A DNA stretch of 60,000 bases from Symsagittifera roscoffensis. Its lineage: Eukaryota; Xenacoelomorpha; Acoela; Convolutidae. The notes below the pieces were generated by a model. It was not told where the DNA came from. It did no database searches and saw only the letters and a program-made list of their open reading frames with translations. Below, one piece after another: positions 53,501 to 60,000 of the stretch. The stretch is from positions 30,580,599 through 30,640,598 of the forward strand of contig NC_087063.1 of NCBI RefSeq assembly GCF_963678635.1, in the 5' to 3' direction. The number at the start of each line of letters is the position of its first letter. Positions within the stretch are counted from its first letter, which is position 1. The position numbers were made by a program, and so were the translations under genes.

Positions 53501-54449
53501 TCAAGTTCGTCGGTTCCAACTCCCGATTGGGAGCTGCCATCAGGATACGCCACCCATTCCCTTCCGCTATCAAGATCAAGACCGCATATACAAATTGCAG
53601 AGCGGGAGGCATGCTCGCGTTCCCGGGGGACGCCGTGAACACTACCTTTGTCTTGGAACCAAATCGTGAGGCAACGTTCTCTTGTACCTCGTTCATCGCT
53701 GCAAATAGTGTCTGGATAGCTTCCCAGATTCTCTTCGGCGCTGGTTCATCACCCTTGAGCTGCTCAAGAAACCCTGTCGCATGCAAGTGATCATTCATTC
53801 CCGCAAACAGTAGTAGCTCGGGCTCGCAAGGCATCTCCGATTTTTTTGCTACCACCAAGGTTAACATCTGGTTTAGCTCCGCTCCCGGTAGTGAGTATAT
53901 CAAAGTTTCCGGCCAAAACAACTTGGGAGACGTTCCCTCAAAATCCGATCCCGCTATGATGACCACCCTCGCAGCGGCTGGATCTGCTCTGTCATAAACT
54001 GCCAAGGTCTTGGCCAACTGGGTGTTTCCGCACGCTTTTCGGTATCTAGAATCGTCTGCCAATCTCGTACCCTCATAAGCGGCGTCCGGCAGTTCCATCT
54101 CCCTTGGGTCCAACAGTTTGTCCACCACCCTCAACTGTGCTGGAGTTGCCAACCTAATTCTGGCAATGCTTGTTTGATGCTTGGGAGGTTCCACCACGAG
54201 TCCCGGACTCCCCAGCAACTTGAGAGGCCTATAATTGATGGGTCCCATGACCGATTTCGTGGGAATCCCAGTCAGATCCGCTGTCTCCATTATTTTCGCT
54301 CTTGAGAAATGCGTCTCGTGAGCCTTCAGCCAGTCCACGCACTGGTGTCTACCCAAGTCTTCATGTGACACCCGCTCAAGACCCAAAGCTTCCGCCAACT
54401 CTTGCCTGCACTCCAGATCTTCCAAGTCCAGCTCTTTCACCTTCTCCAC
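50565..54449 (-). CDS. ORF-X central and second regions, element B (1294 codons, intact frame)
   Basis: The longest uninterrupted ORF-X piece in the window. Near the start it has RQELAEALGLERV and KSVMGPINYRPLKLLG. The alpha/beta domain carries RVVIIAGSDFEG, LLLFAGMNDHLHATG, VVFTASPGNAS and RILMAAPNRE; it is followed by ISLLLALYLVYP, LRIDGYLALVLLTHG, GMPLLTDLCLAMRSDP and TYAFPDPLVTAYRYS. Each has a counterpart in element A (31719-35819). GSD and GMNDH recall SGNH blocks I and III, but no block-V DxxH is obvious. The C-terminal third is charged and low-complexity with FLGTLDEDAWREFL. No transmembrane segment. Continuous reading over 3.9 kb argues for selection until recently. Confidence 0.75.
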   Translation of the reverse strand: MEKVKELDLEDLECRQELAEALGLERVSHEDLGRHQCVDWLKAHETHFSRAKIMETADLTGIPTKSVMGPINYRPLKLLGSPGLVVEPPKHQTSIARIRLATPAQLRVVDKLLDPREMELPDAAYEGTRLADDSRYRKACGNTQLAKTLAVYDRADPAAARVVIIAGSDFEGTSPKLFWPETLIYSLPGAELNQMLTLVVAKKSEMPCEPELLLFAGMNDHLHATGFLEQLKGDEPAPKRIWEAIQTLFAAMNEVQENVASRFGSKTKVVFTASPGNASMPPALQFVYAVLILIAEGNGWRILMAAPNRELEPTNLRLRKSELAAAWADVSHALRGFYELADILIVLDEVLLLEISNLARQLKLSPAIGDDHPIVTHLAASLWFRSMELTITSSTSKSRGPSNERKNVAATQKQLESMVYRLTQERGRWPFLTPRLENATEKTRENAPPLVKQIWGFLEEQLEVAKKREMMVARFVTAANEVTIGGFWREHARGELKTRRDHEILEFLSPCWGKEFMAGVFSAKETIFGAFIQEILNMPISLLLALYLVYPRYLFNMGPAYMFSWGVETLRIDGYLALVLLTHGELVSFHRLMKYGEPLSMGRTHSSIDTYSYKCAAGLKTLLVQYLLMQNRHLTGEEKSPKTRDEWKKVNGGMPLLTDLCLAMRSDPMGIIRGLEEVVTCIYGPAVTYAFPDPLVTAYRYSVTHLSLIRILDGTTLNWRQQEVLRAQMSNNVLFGKVKDPELMTYSFRGQLQCRMGGKREGPIETYPKFWNLNPLTASGQEVLRIPAWKKSIELVKRELEAILEKEVLPTSIPEFPTVRRMTLGMSSSLVVPSLFAKKQQKEFIDGWDPLFIGYTAAVYFHTSDTKINSWTTQAKKMRGSMPPRFEVREVLRTHERAGLENMLPMWDDGRMIVEEGHIALKGDEMMFATRRYRAPYGLEQVEMRQEGKELDAAGPLYVALTEYKKTGPTTPSPLSVGNPGDKRSGPVEDRFRRILERRGVESGDESMDETLSEAGEDMEVGNTPERKPSEEEFTTQELLKDLSGENWADTATPHLTSSPRKNLELPLTSETPNMGMIFLSAEGREKNTFEGNRYAFLGTLDEDAWREFLSDFNREVNDEITLDDFKEELWDTVVKFGEPVLMGTGLEEKARGELLGKMVELRKTSRKTKEDECKDSYTLKQKTVNKIIEGVRGDKVETSNIIKSTNILKARAWGRQELEGLDGDKEVESVMITATPPSKDVRSRKRKREVEGLGSPSADAVSEKNLRETAPMVLARWKTAAYKTSYEPRNCST

Positions 54450-55317
54450 ATATCTCGACAGACTGGATAGAGCTCTCGGGTTGAAGAAAGGTGGATTTGG
54501 GGTGGCCCGAACGTGACTTGGGCCGTCTCTAGCAACTCTGCCTCCAACGCGCTTATGTGTCTTTGGAAGACATCATTTAACCACTCTGCTCCCCTGGGCC
54601 TGTCAAAGTGAATCCCGTCTGAGGATGCAACGTCGGGGAAAGCAGATCGCTCCATCTGCTCGGCTACGTCCAGTATCCAACGGGGAGGACGCTCCTTTGG
54701 TGTATCTTCCTGATTATTTCATTCAGGTTTCGCACCTTCGTGTTCATCTCCATCGCATGTTGATCCGCCTTCATGTTGTAAGGAATGGTGCACACCGTGA
54801 GAATGGCAGGATCCATTTGAATCCGCAATTCCTCAAGGATGCAGCTCATCTTGTCATGTAGTCTCGTCACCTTCCTGGCCTCCCCCCTAGACACGTCATT
54901 CGTCCCGACCATCAGAGTTACCGTGTATACTCTTGCCATCCCTAGCATCTCAAGTGTTGCCAACATCTGTGGCGTCGCAGCTCCAGCGAAACTCAAGATC
55001 CCCGTTTGCCAATGTGATTGAATCCGGGTCAGCAACCGCAGCAAGCTGTCCCCTACGATCAGGTGGACCGCCCCCTCTGGCACACGTGGCTGCGTGAGGT
55101 ATTCCACCCAAGCCGCGTCATGGAAGCAATCCCTCCTGACTCTCTGTGCCGTGCTCCAATCCATAAGATTGTGCCTGTGGTATCTGCCTTCTGTGTTCTT
55201 CTTGTAATTTGAGATCACCACACTCCTGATAGGTTGCTCCCTCCACGTCGAGGGTAGCTCCACTCTTGCTGGACTCTCACGACTCCTTAGCTGTAGCATC
55301 TCGTTCAATTCTTTCAT
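54437..55317 (-). CDS. SGNH (GDSL-like) hydrolase domain of ORF-X, element B
   Basis: Two frames, 55317-54664 and 54655-54437, joined by a frameshift near 54.66-54.69 kb. Block I: VHLIVGDSLLRLL (nucleophile Ser). Block II: a glycine in ILSFAGAATPQM. Block III: LMVGTNDVS (Asn). Block V: SSDGIHFD (Asp/His). So the Ser-Gly-Asn-His tetrad of SGNH hydrolases is all present, in the right order. Family members hydrolyse esters of lipids or carbohydrates. CR1-like LINEs carry an esterase of this type in ORF1. Substrate unknown. The neighbours are the coiled coil upstream and the central region downstream. Confidence 0.7.
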
Positions 55318-55922
55318 TCGTCCCGACCATCAGAGTTACCGCTCACCTGACTACTACTCGGGGTTGAACTTGGGGTATACCCAGGCAGCGCGACGTCCAT
55401 CAATGGGCGTATTGTTTGTGTCTCTAGGCCACGCAGGGAGGACGTTGATTCAGTTGGTACCGACACCTCCAACCCCTCATTCATATGCTCTTGAGCCGCG
55501 CGATCAAGGTTAAATCGTCCCTTCGATCTGGGAGCTTCGTCCACCTCCATACGCGACTCTGGCCTTGAGCCGGTAACCATTCGCTCCTTGGGCCTAGCCC
55601 CTTTCTGCATGTCAAGCTCGCGTTGTCGTTGCTGGATCCTCTCAAATTCCGACTTCAGCTGCTCACAATTCGCGGCATTCTCTCGCACTCTTTGTTGTTG
55701 TAGATGTTCAGCTTTCAACATATCCAGTTCCCTTCGCGCTTGGTCCTTTTCGACGACCGCTTGATCCCTCTCCAGTTTCGCCTGATCTCTCTCAAGCTTC
55801 GCTTGATCCCGGTCGAGGTTCGCCTTGTTCCTCTCCCGCTGAGTCCTCTCAAGCTCTCTCTTCATTATACTGAGGTCCGGATACGCTTCCCCCGTTTGTT
55901 GCGCTCGCGTCATCGATGGCAC
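55314..55922 (-). CDS. ORF-X coiled-coil segment, element B
   Basis: 202 codons. A strong heptad-rich helix from about residue 18 to 105, with near-perfect 7-residue repeats KLERDQA in tandem and continued E/R/Q/L pattern, then a Ser/Pro/Thr-rich linker. Overlaps the SGNH frame start by 4 nt. Probably multimerises ORF-X, as in LINE ORF1 proteins. Matches the shorter coiled coil of element A (30820-31206). Confidence 0.65.
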   Translation of the reverse strand: MPSMTRAQQTGEAYPDLSIMKRELERTQRERNKANLDRDQAKLERDQAKLERDQAVVEKDQARRELDMLKAEHLQQQRVRENAANCEQLKSEFERIQQRQRELDMQKGARPKERMVTGSRPESRMEVDEAPRSKGRFNLDRAAQEHMNEGLEVSVPTESTSSLRGLETQTIRPLMDVALPGYTPSSTPSSSQVSGNSDGRDE

Positions 55923-55980
55923 TTACTCGTGCTCTGGCCTGTAGATCTGGCTGATGGTCTGATCGGTAGTGATCGCCATA

Positions 55981-56292
55981 CTAGGTTTTGTTGCTCAAGC
56001 CAGGGTTCCTTGCCAAGTCGAATCCCCTTATTCCTCCATCCACATTCCAGGACAGCCATCTGGTTTGCTCTTGGTTGGATAATCCATCGGTGGTGTAGCC
56101 GACCATTAGAACCGCTTCTGTTGCAGACTCCCGGCATTCTCCCTGTTCCTCCAACTGGAGGATGGCGTTCAGCATCACCGCCATTCTCTCATCCACTTGA
56201 GTGTAATCCAGGTCCCTCAGGCGTCTGTACAACTCATCAAGTGTGGGCCTTTTCAGAGCCGATGGCATGGACTTCCAGAATCGATCTGCCAT
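55981..56292 (-). CDS. ORF-X N-terminal domain, element B
   Basis: ATG at 56292. 103 codons, helical, with TLDELYRRLRDLDYTQ, TEAVLMVGY and FDLARNPGL as in element A's 30383 start. Stop at 55981; the coiled-coil frame begins at 55922 in a different frame, so a shift or stop separates them here as well. Unknown domain. Confidence 0.7.
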   Translation of the reverse strand: MADRFWKSMPSALKRPTLDELYRRLRDLDYTQVDERMAVMLNAILQLEEQGECRESATEAVLMVGYTTDGLSNQEQTRWLSWNVDGGIRGFDLARNPGLSNKT

Positions 56293-56654
56293 TTCTGTAA
56301 CTTCCAGGTGATCTTGAGTATTAGCAACTTGAGTAGTACCTTAGCAACTTGTGAATTACCTGAGCAACTTGAGTTTTACCTTAGCAACTTGAGTTTTACC
56401 TTCTTGAAGCGTTGTTCAACTTGTGTGTTCGTTCAAGGACTTCCTTTCTTTCAATTGAATGTAGCTGGGTAGTCAGTTTGACTTTACCAAATCAATCTGA
56501 AAATAACACTAGATTTTTTTACTAACAGGCTATGTTCCTAACCTAAAAACCCCCCTTACCACTATAGTTAAAACCCTTTCCTTTTCGTCCTACTAAAATG
56601 GTTCAATTGGAAATTTTCTAAAAGCATGCAGATTCAATTTATGTTTTAGCACCA
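56293..56654 (-). promoter_or_regulatory. Inter-ORF region upstream of ORF-X, element B
   Basis: 362 nt. On the minus strand it has GGTGCTAAA (complement of 56645-56653, shared with element A), an acceptor-like TTTTCAG (complement of 56497-56503) 204 nt before the ATG, and a tandem 20-bp repeat next to the ATG. A hairpin of 8 bp (56648-56655 with 56661-56668) spans the pol stop codon. Confidence 0.5.
56321..56400 (-). repeat. Four tandem 20-bp repeats upstream of ORF-X, element B
   Basis: Units of TTAGCAACTTGAGTTTTACC (written on the + strand) at 56321, 56341, 56361 and 56381, with decayed partial units on both sides. They lie about 30-110 nt before the ORF-X ATG, within its presumed 5' UTR. 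Confidence 0.9.
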
Positions 56655-58055
56655 TTAATCATGGTGCTTCAGGGGATCTTCCGTTTTCACGTGTTGTTCT
56701 GCTGACACGTCGACCTGCTGGATGCTTTGCCCTTCATCTCCTTTGCTCTTGACATCACGCATCCACTCTAGTATTCTCAAGTTCGCCCTCTCTATCTCGC
56801 TCTGCTCCAGATCTGTTTCTTGTTCTGGTGTGGAGTAGTCTTCCTTCGGATAGTGTTCGCTGTCGTTGATGATTTGCCATTCATTGTCTGCCACCAATTT
56901 GCCCACACCCAGTAACTCGTCGCTCAATTCATCAGGCCGTATCTTGTCAATCAAGAAGTCATCCCCGTACCTATTGTACCTCATGCCTGTCCGTTTGCGA
57001 TTACCACTCCTGGTTGCTGCTGTTATCGGCAAGTCTGGTTCCGTCCATTTTGGCACCTCGTCCTGCTCCGGATCGTTCCAGTCTTCTTCCACAAAGGATT
57101 CGGCCTCTGAGTCCGCTTCTATTTTTTCATTATCATCCAAACTCAAGTCCTCGTTGCCATCATTTTTCTCTCTGGTTCCCTTTTTGTTCACCTCGCAAGC
57201 TGGCTCCACCAATAAGTACTCGAGTCCCTCCATATTCTGTGGTACGCACCAGTCTTCCGGGGATGGGACATGAGGTTTCAAGTTTTCATAATGCGCTGCA
57301 CGCCCCGGTCCTCTCCATTTCTTAAGTAGTTTCTTTGTCCCTTTGGGAGGTATAACATTCTGGAAGACCCAGACGTATTGGCCCACTGCATATGGTTTTG
57401 CTTGCAGTATTTTCTCATCGTATTTCTTCCGCTGTCTCATTTGTGCTTGCGCTGTGTTCCTCGTGCAGAGCTCGTTTAGTTCCTGCTGTCTCTTAACTGC
57501 TTTCTTTACATAAGCTTGAGGCGATGTCTTTTTTCCTTCGTATTCTGCGTAAAAGAATGTCGGAGGCATCGCTCTTTCCCTGCCCGTCAATATCATGAAG
57601 GGACTGATTCCTGTTGTTGAGTGTTGCGTACTGTTGTATGCCCCTACGACTTGCGGCAGATATTTATCCCAGTCTGTCATATATCTTGAGCAGTATACCC
57701 TCAGCATGTTTACCATTGTTCTATTCGGTCTCTCCACTAACCCGTTGGTTTGGGGCTGGTAGGTCGTTGAGTGCGCTTGAGCAATGTGTGACCTCTTCAT
57801 CAATTCTTTTTTCAGGTCCCCCACGAAGGCTTTGCCGTTGTCCGACTGAAATGTCATGGGACAACCATACCGTGATATCCAATGTGTTATCAGTTGGTCA
57901 CAAGTCTCTTCTGCCGAGGCTGTCTGACACAGCACCGCTTCTGCCAATGTTGTGAATTGATCTATTATGACCAGTATCTGGTTATATCCCGATTCTATCA
58001 TACAGATCTTTTGATGGTCTATCTGCACAACCTCGTTAAGTTTCCGAGCTTTCAA
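56655..58055 (-). CDS. pol: Integrase core and C-terminal tail, element B
   Basis: 466 codons. Integrase catalytic D,D,E all present: D in VQIDHQK, D in FQSDNGK and E in GLVERPN. Then VGQYVWVF. The GPY/F-type module is cut short: KKWRGP is followed directly by GRAAHYENL, about 17 residues fewer than element A, in frame. The tail is acidic as in A. It is frameshifted from the zinc-finger part at about 58.04 kb. Stop TAA at 56655-56657. Confidence 0.85.
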   Translation of the reverse strand: MKARKLNEVVQIDHQKICMIESGYNQILVIIDQFTTLAEAVLCQTASAEETCDQLITHWISRYGCPMTFQSDNGKAFVGDLKKELMKRSHIAQAHSTTYQPQTNGLVERPNRTMVNMLRVYCSRYMTDWDKYLPQVVGAYNSTQHSTTGISPFMILTGRERAMPPTFFYAEYEGKKTSPQAYVKKAVKRQQELNELCTRNTAQAQMRQRKKYDEKILQAKPYAVGQYVWVFQNVIPPKGTKKLLKKWRGPGRAAHYENLKPHVPSPEDWCVPQNMEGLEYLLVEPACEVNKKGTREKNDGNEDLSLDDNEKIEADSEAESFVEEDWNDPEQDEVPKWTEPDLPITAATRSGNRKRTGMRYNRYGDDFLIDKIRPDELSDELLGVGKLVADNEWQIINDSEHYPKEDYSTPEQETDLEQSEIERANLRILEWMRDVKSKGDEGQSIQQVDVSAEQHVKTEDPLKHHD

Positions 58056-58965
58056 CTGATTTGAGTGGGAACTTCATCTTCCTTGGGACTTTTACTTGCA
58101 GGCTTGCCAGGCATGCATTCACCCATCTCTCGCAAGCTTTCCTTAATCCTGGCCAGTCAAACCTGTGAAGTATTCTTTGTTGCACCTTGTCTATCCCCTG
58201 GCGCCCCCTTTGATTATGCGATCTGAATAACACTTCCGTCTGATAGAACTGTGGCAGTATGATGAGGTTATGCTTATGTAATATCTTCTCCTCATCTTTT
58301 CTCTGGCATGCTACCACCCCATCAGCTGTGTGATAGAGTAAATCTTTTCTGTCTTTGTAGAACTGGCACATGATCTTGTAGCTGTCTTCTTGCAGATCCC
58401 CCTTCTCTTTGGACCCCGTCCGGATCCATTTGGAGAGGTTACTTGTCATATTGTCATATTTTTGGGCCCGTATTAGATCCGACAGCCTATATCTCGCCTT
58501 GACGTGTTCTTTTAGTGCCATTATCTGACCATTCATTTCTCCAGGGTTGTGGATGTCATCCTTCAGCTTTACGCATACTATCCTCCTCATGATCTTCCTG
58601 TCTTCTTCTGGCACCAGATTTGTTCTGACATTTGTGTTGCACGATAGCTTCCTAAATGGTTTCCTGGACACTGCAAATTTCTCAAGTTCTTCACCTCCTC
58701 GCACTTCCTGCTGATCCAAGTTGTATGTTCCTGAGGAGGGATCCGTCTGAAGCTCCCTGTCGCGGTGTCTCATCTTCTCTTTCGCCAGTATCATGCATAG
58801 ACTATCTTGGTCATCGCTGCTCTTCTCCGAATCTTCATCCCACTCTTCACACTCCCCGGACAATTTTTCTTCTCCAGCATCTTCTTCCACTGTGGGCCAC
58901 TCCCCGGACTCTTGTCCTAGTCCAAGTGGGCCACTCCCCGGACCCTTGTCCTCCTTAAATGCCAC
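58036..58965 (-). CDS. pol: RNase H-integrase linker and integrase zinc finger, element B
   Basis: 309 codons in another frame from both neighbours (shifts near 58.95 and 58.04 kb). Linker parts match element A (KARYRLSDLIRAQK, GDLQEDSYKIM). The zinc finger is damaged: the second His of the HX4H pair is Arg (HNQRGRQG) and the CX2C pair reads CLAS, so metal binding is probably lost. A local tandem repeat (58893-58945) duplicates a GTCCGGGGAGTGGCCCAC segment. Confidence 0.8.
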   Translation of the reverse strand: MAFKEDKGPGSGPLGLGQESGEWPTVEEDAGEEKLSGECEEWDEDSEKSSDDQDSLCMILAKEKMRHRDRELQTDPSSGTYNLDQQEVRGGEELEKFAVSRKPFRKLSCNTNVRTNLVPEEDRKIMRRIVCVKLKDDIHNPGEMNGQIMALKEHVKARYRLSDLIRAQKYDNMTSNLSKWIRTGSKEKGDLQEDSYKIMCQFYKDRKDLLYHTADGVVACQRKDEEKILHKHNLIILPQFYQTEVLFRSHNQRGRQGIDKVQQRILHRFDWPGLRKACERWVNACLASLQVKVPRKMKFPLKSVESSET

Positions 58966-60000
58966 TTTCTTCTTCCTAACCCGAGTCCGCTCAATATCGT
59001 GATTTCCGGTTCCTCCTTACCCTTTTCTTTGATCACGGGTTTATCGTCTGCCAAATTCTCGAGTAATCTCATCAAGTCTTCATCTACCTGTGCATCTCCC
59101 GTTTCTACCTGGTTGAGATCATAGCCTTTTGCCTTGAGCGTCTCTCTCACAATTTTTGACTTGAGCATTATCCCTATCGGCATCCCTCGGGTCTTCTTCA
59201 AGATTGTTTTCTCTGGAGGCTCCTTTGGTAATTCGGGGTGATCTTTTATCGGTTTGCCTGACTTGTCGAGCCATCTCGTGAGTGGAAGACTATCATACGT
59301 TTCCTTATCCATGAAGGAGAAACCATCTTTGTTTTGTGGCCAATCCGCCTCCCTCTGTTCCTGTTTCTCGTAGAACTCCGTCTTCTTACTCAAACTATCG
59401 GCATTTTGATGTTTGTCTCTTGTCCTATGCTCAATTATCATGTTGTATCCGTCCAGGCGAACTATCCACCTTCCAATGTAGCTCTGATCCATTGAGTACG
59501 TCTTCAGCCAGCTGAGTGTCCTGTTGTCGACTCGCAGCTTGAATGGCTCGCTGCCTAGGTATGCTCTGTATTTTTTGACAAAGGTAACCACCGCGAACAT
59601 CTCTGCTTGCGGCGCCCCGTACTTCATTTCCGTATCACTCAAGACTTTACTCCCGTACGCTATTGGTCTTAAGACTGTCTTCCCGTTCCATTCCTGTTCT
59701 TGATGGAGAAAGCCAGAAATCGCGACTACCGAATCATCCGTGTCCAGCACGTACATTCCTTTTTCCGTTGGCGTCCCTAGCACCGGTGCCTCGCACAACT
59801 CTTTCTTTATTCTCTGGAATGAATCTTCCGCCGCGTTGTTCCACGTGAACTTCTTGCCTTTGTGCCTCATTAGTTGTTGCATCGGGTATACTTTGTCCGC
59901 GTAGCCCTTGATGAACTCCCTGTAATAGTTCGCAAAACCCAGGAAGCTCATCAACTGATGTTCCTTTTTTGGCGATTTCCAGGTCAGAACCGCTTCTACT
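58917..60000 (-). CDS. pol: End of reverse transcriptase and RNase H, element B (partial)
   Basis: Open from the window edge on the minus strand (the frame reads EAVLTWKSPKK before LMSFLGFANYYREF, the RT thumb/connection), so its start is outside the window. RNase H: D in VLDTDDS, E in QAEMFAVVTF, D in VDNRTLSWL. Then the conserved post-RNase H block KHQNADSLSKK and GFSFMDKETYD shared with element A. It leaves frame near 58.98 kb. Confidence 0.88.
   Translation of the reverse strand, partial: VEAVLTWKSPKKEHQLMSFLGFANYYREFIKGYADKVYPMQQLMRHKGKKFTWNNAAEDSFQRIKKELCEAPVLGTPTEKGMYVLDTDDSVVAISGFLHQEQEWNGKTVLRPIAYGSKVLSDTEMKYGAPQAEMFAVVTFVKKYRAYLGSEPFKLRVDNRTLSWLKTYSMDQSYIGRWIVRLDGYNMIIEHRTRDKHQNADSLSKKTEFYEKQEQREADWPQNKDGFSFMDKETYDSLPLTRWLDKSGKPIKDHPELPKEPPEKTILKKTRGMPIGIMLKSKIVRETLKAKGYDLNQVETGDAQVDEDLMRLLENLADDKPVIKEKGKEEPEITILSGLGLGRRKWHLRRTRVRGVAHLD

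Larger units (their letters stand above)
49831..60000 (-). mobile_element. Element B: 3' portion of a divergent Ty3/gypsy-type element with ORF-X
   Basis: On the minus strand, from the window end: end of RT, RNase H, long linker, integrase, inter-ORF region, then ORF-X from 56292 down to 49831, the same order as element A. It lacks the macro ORF. The 3' part of ORF-X, its 3' UTR and 3' LTR are missing at the junction with element C. The 5' part lies beyond 60000. Confidence 0.85.

Overview
This is a eukaryotic (metazoan) window. It has a spliced SLC22-type transporter gene with GT..AG introns whose acceptors mostly read TTTCAG/TTTTAG, AT-rich spacers, a satellite array, and large LTR retrotransposons. 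The host is probably an invertebrate, nematode- or arthropod-like, but the sequence alone does not fix the phylum. No tRNA, rRNA, CRISPR array or bacterial-style operon was seen.

Layout. 1-6 kb: six 3' exons of an SLC22 (organic cation transporter-like, MFS) gene on the + strand, including a terminal exon at 5818-5993; a small inverted-repeat element sits in one intron. 6-9.6 kb: AT-rich spacer with no gene. 9.6-12.5 kb: satellite of about 170-bp monomers arranged as about 345-bp dimers. 12.8-15 kb (-): decayed integrase end of an old LTR element. 16.35-16.66 kb and 40.28-40.38 kb (+): two halves of one coding remnant from a widespread repeat-associated family, split by the next element.

16661-40283 (+) is one giant Ty3/gypsy-type retrotransposon, 'element A', of 23.6 kb. 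It has 886/887-bp LTRs (TGT...ACA, roughly 2% different by eye), a 3.1-kb structured leader, a gag-pol frame (20695-29259), a separate macro-domain ORF (29286-29915), and a second very long coding region, 'ORF-X' (30383-38634). Stops and frameshifts interrupt both gag-pol and ORF-X.

40507-49.85 kb (+) is the 5' part of a related element, 'element C': a 3830-bp leader segment in two near-identical tandem copies, each with a 1.7-kb minisatellite of about 25-bp units, then a structured RNA motif and a broken gag start. 49831-60000 (-) is a third, divergent relative, 'element B': the end of RT/RNase H, integrase, and its own ORF-X. It is truncated at the junction with C and runs off the window at 60000.

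The main biological point is that A and B, though diverged, carry the same extra polyprotein 3' of pol. It comprises an N-terminal helical domain, a coiled coil, an SGNH (GDSL-like) hydrolase domain, a large conserved alpha/beta region of unknown function and a charged C-terminal part. A also carries a TARG1/Poa1-like macro domain that B lacks. The A and C leaders share a hairpin motif whose stems covary across three copies. I infer that ORF-X is an old, selected accessory gene of this lineage and not a chance insertion, and that its expression may use a spliced subgenomic RNA.
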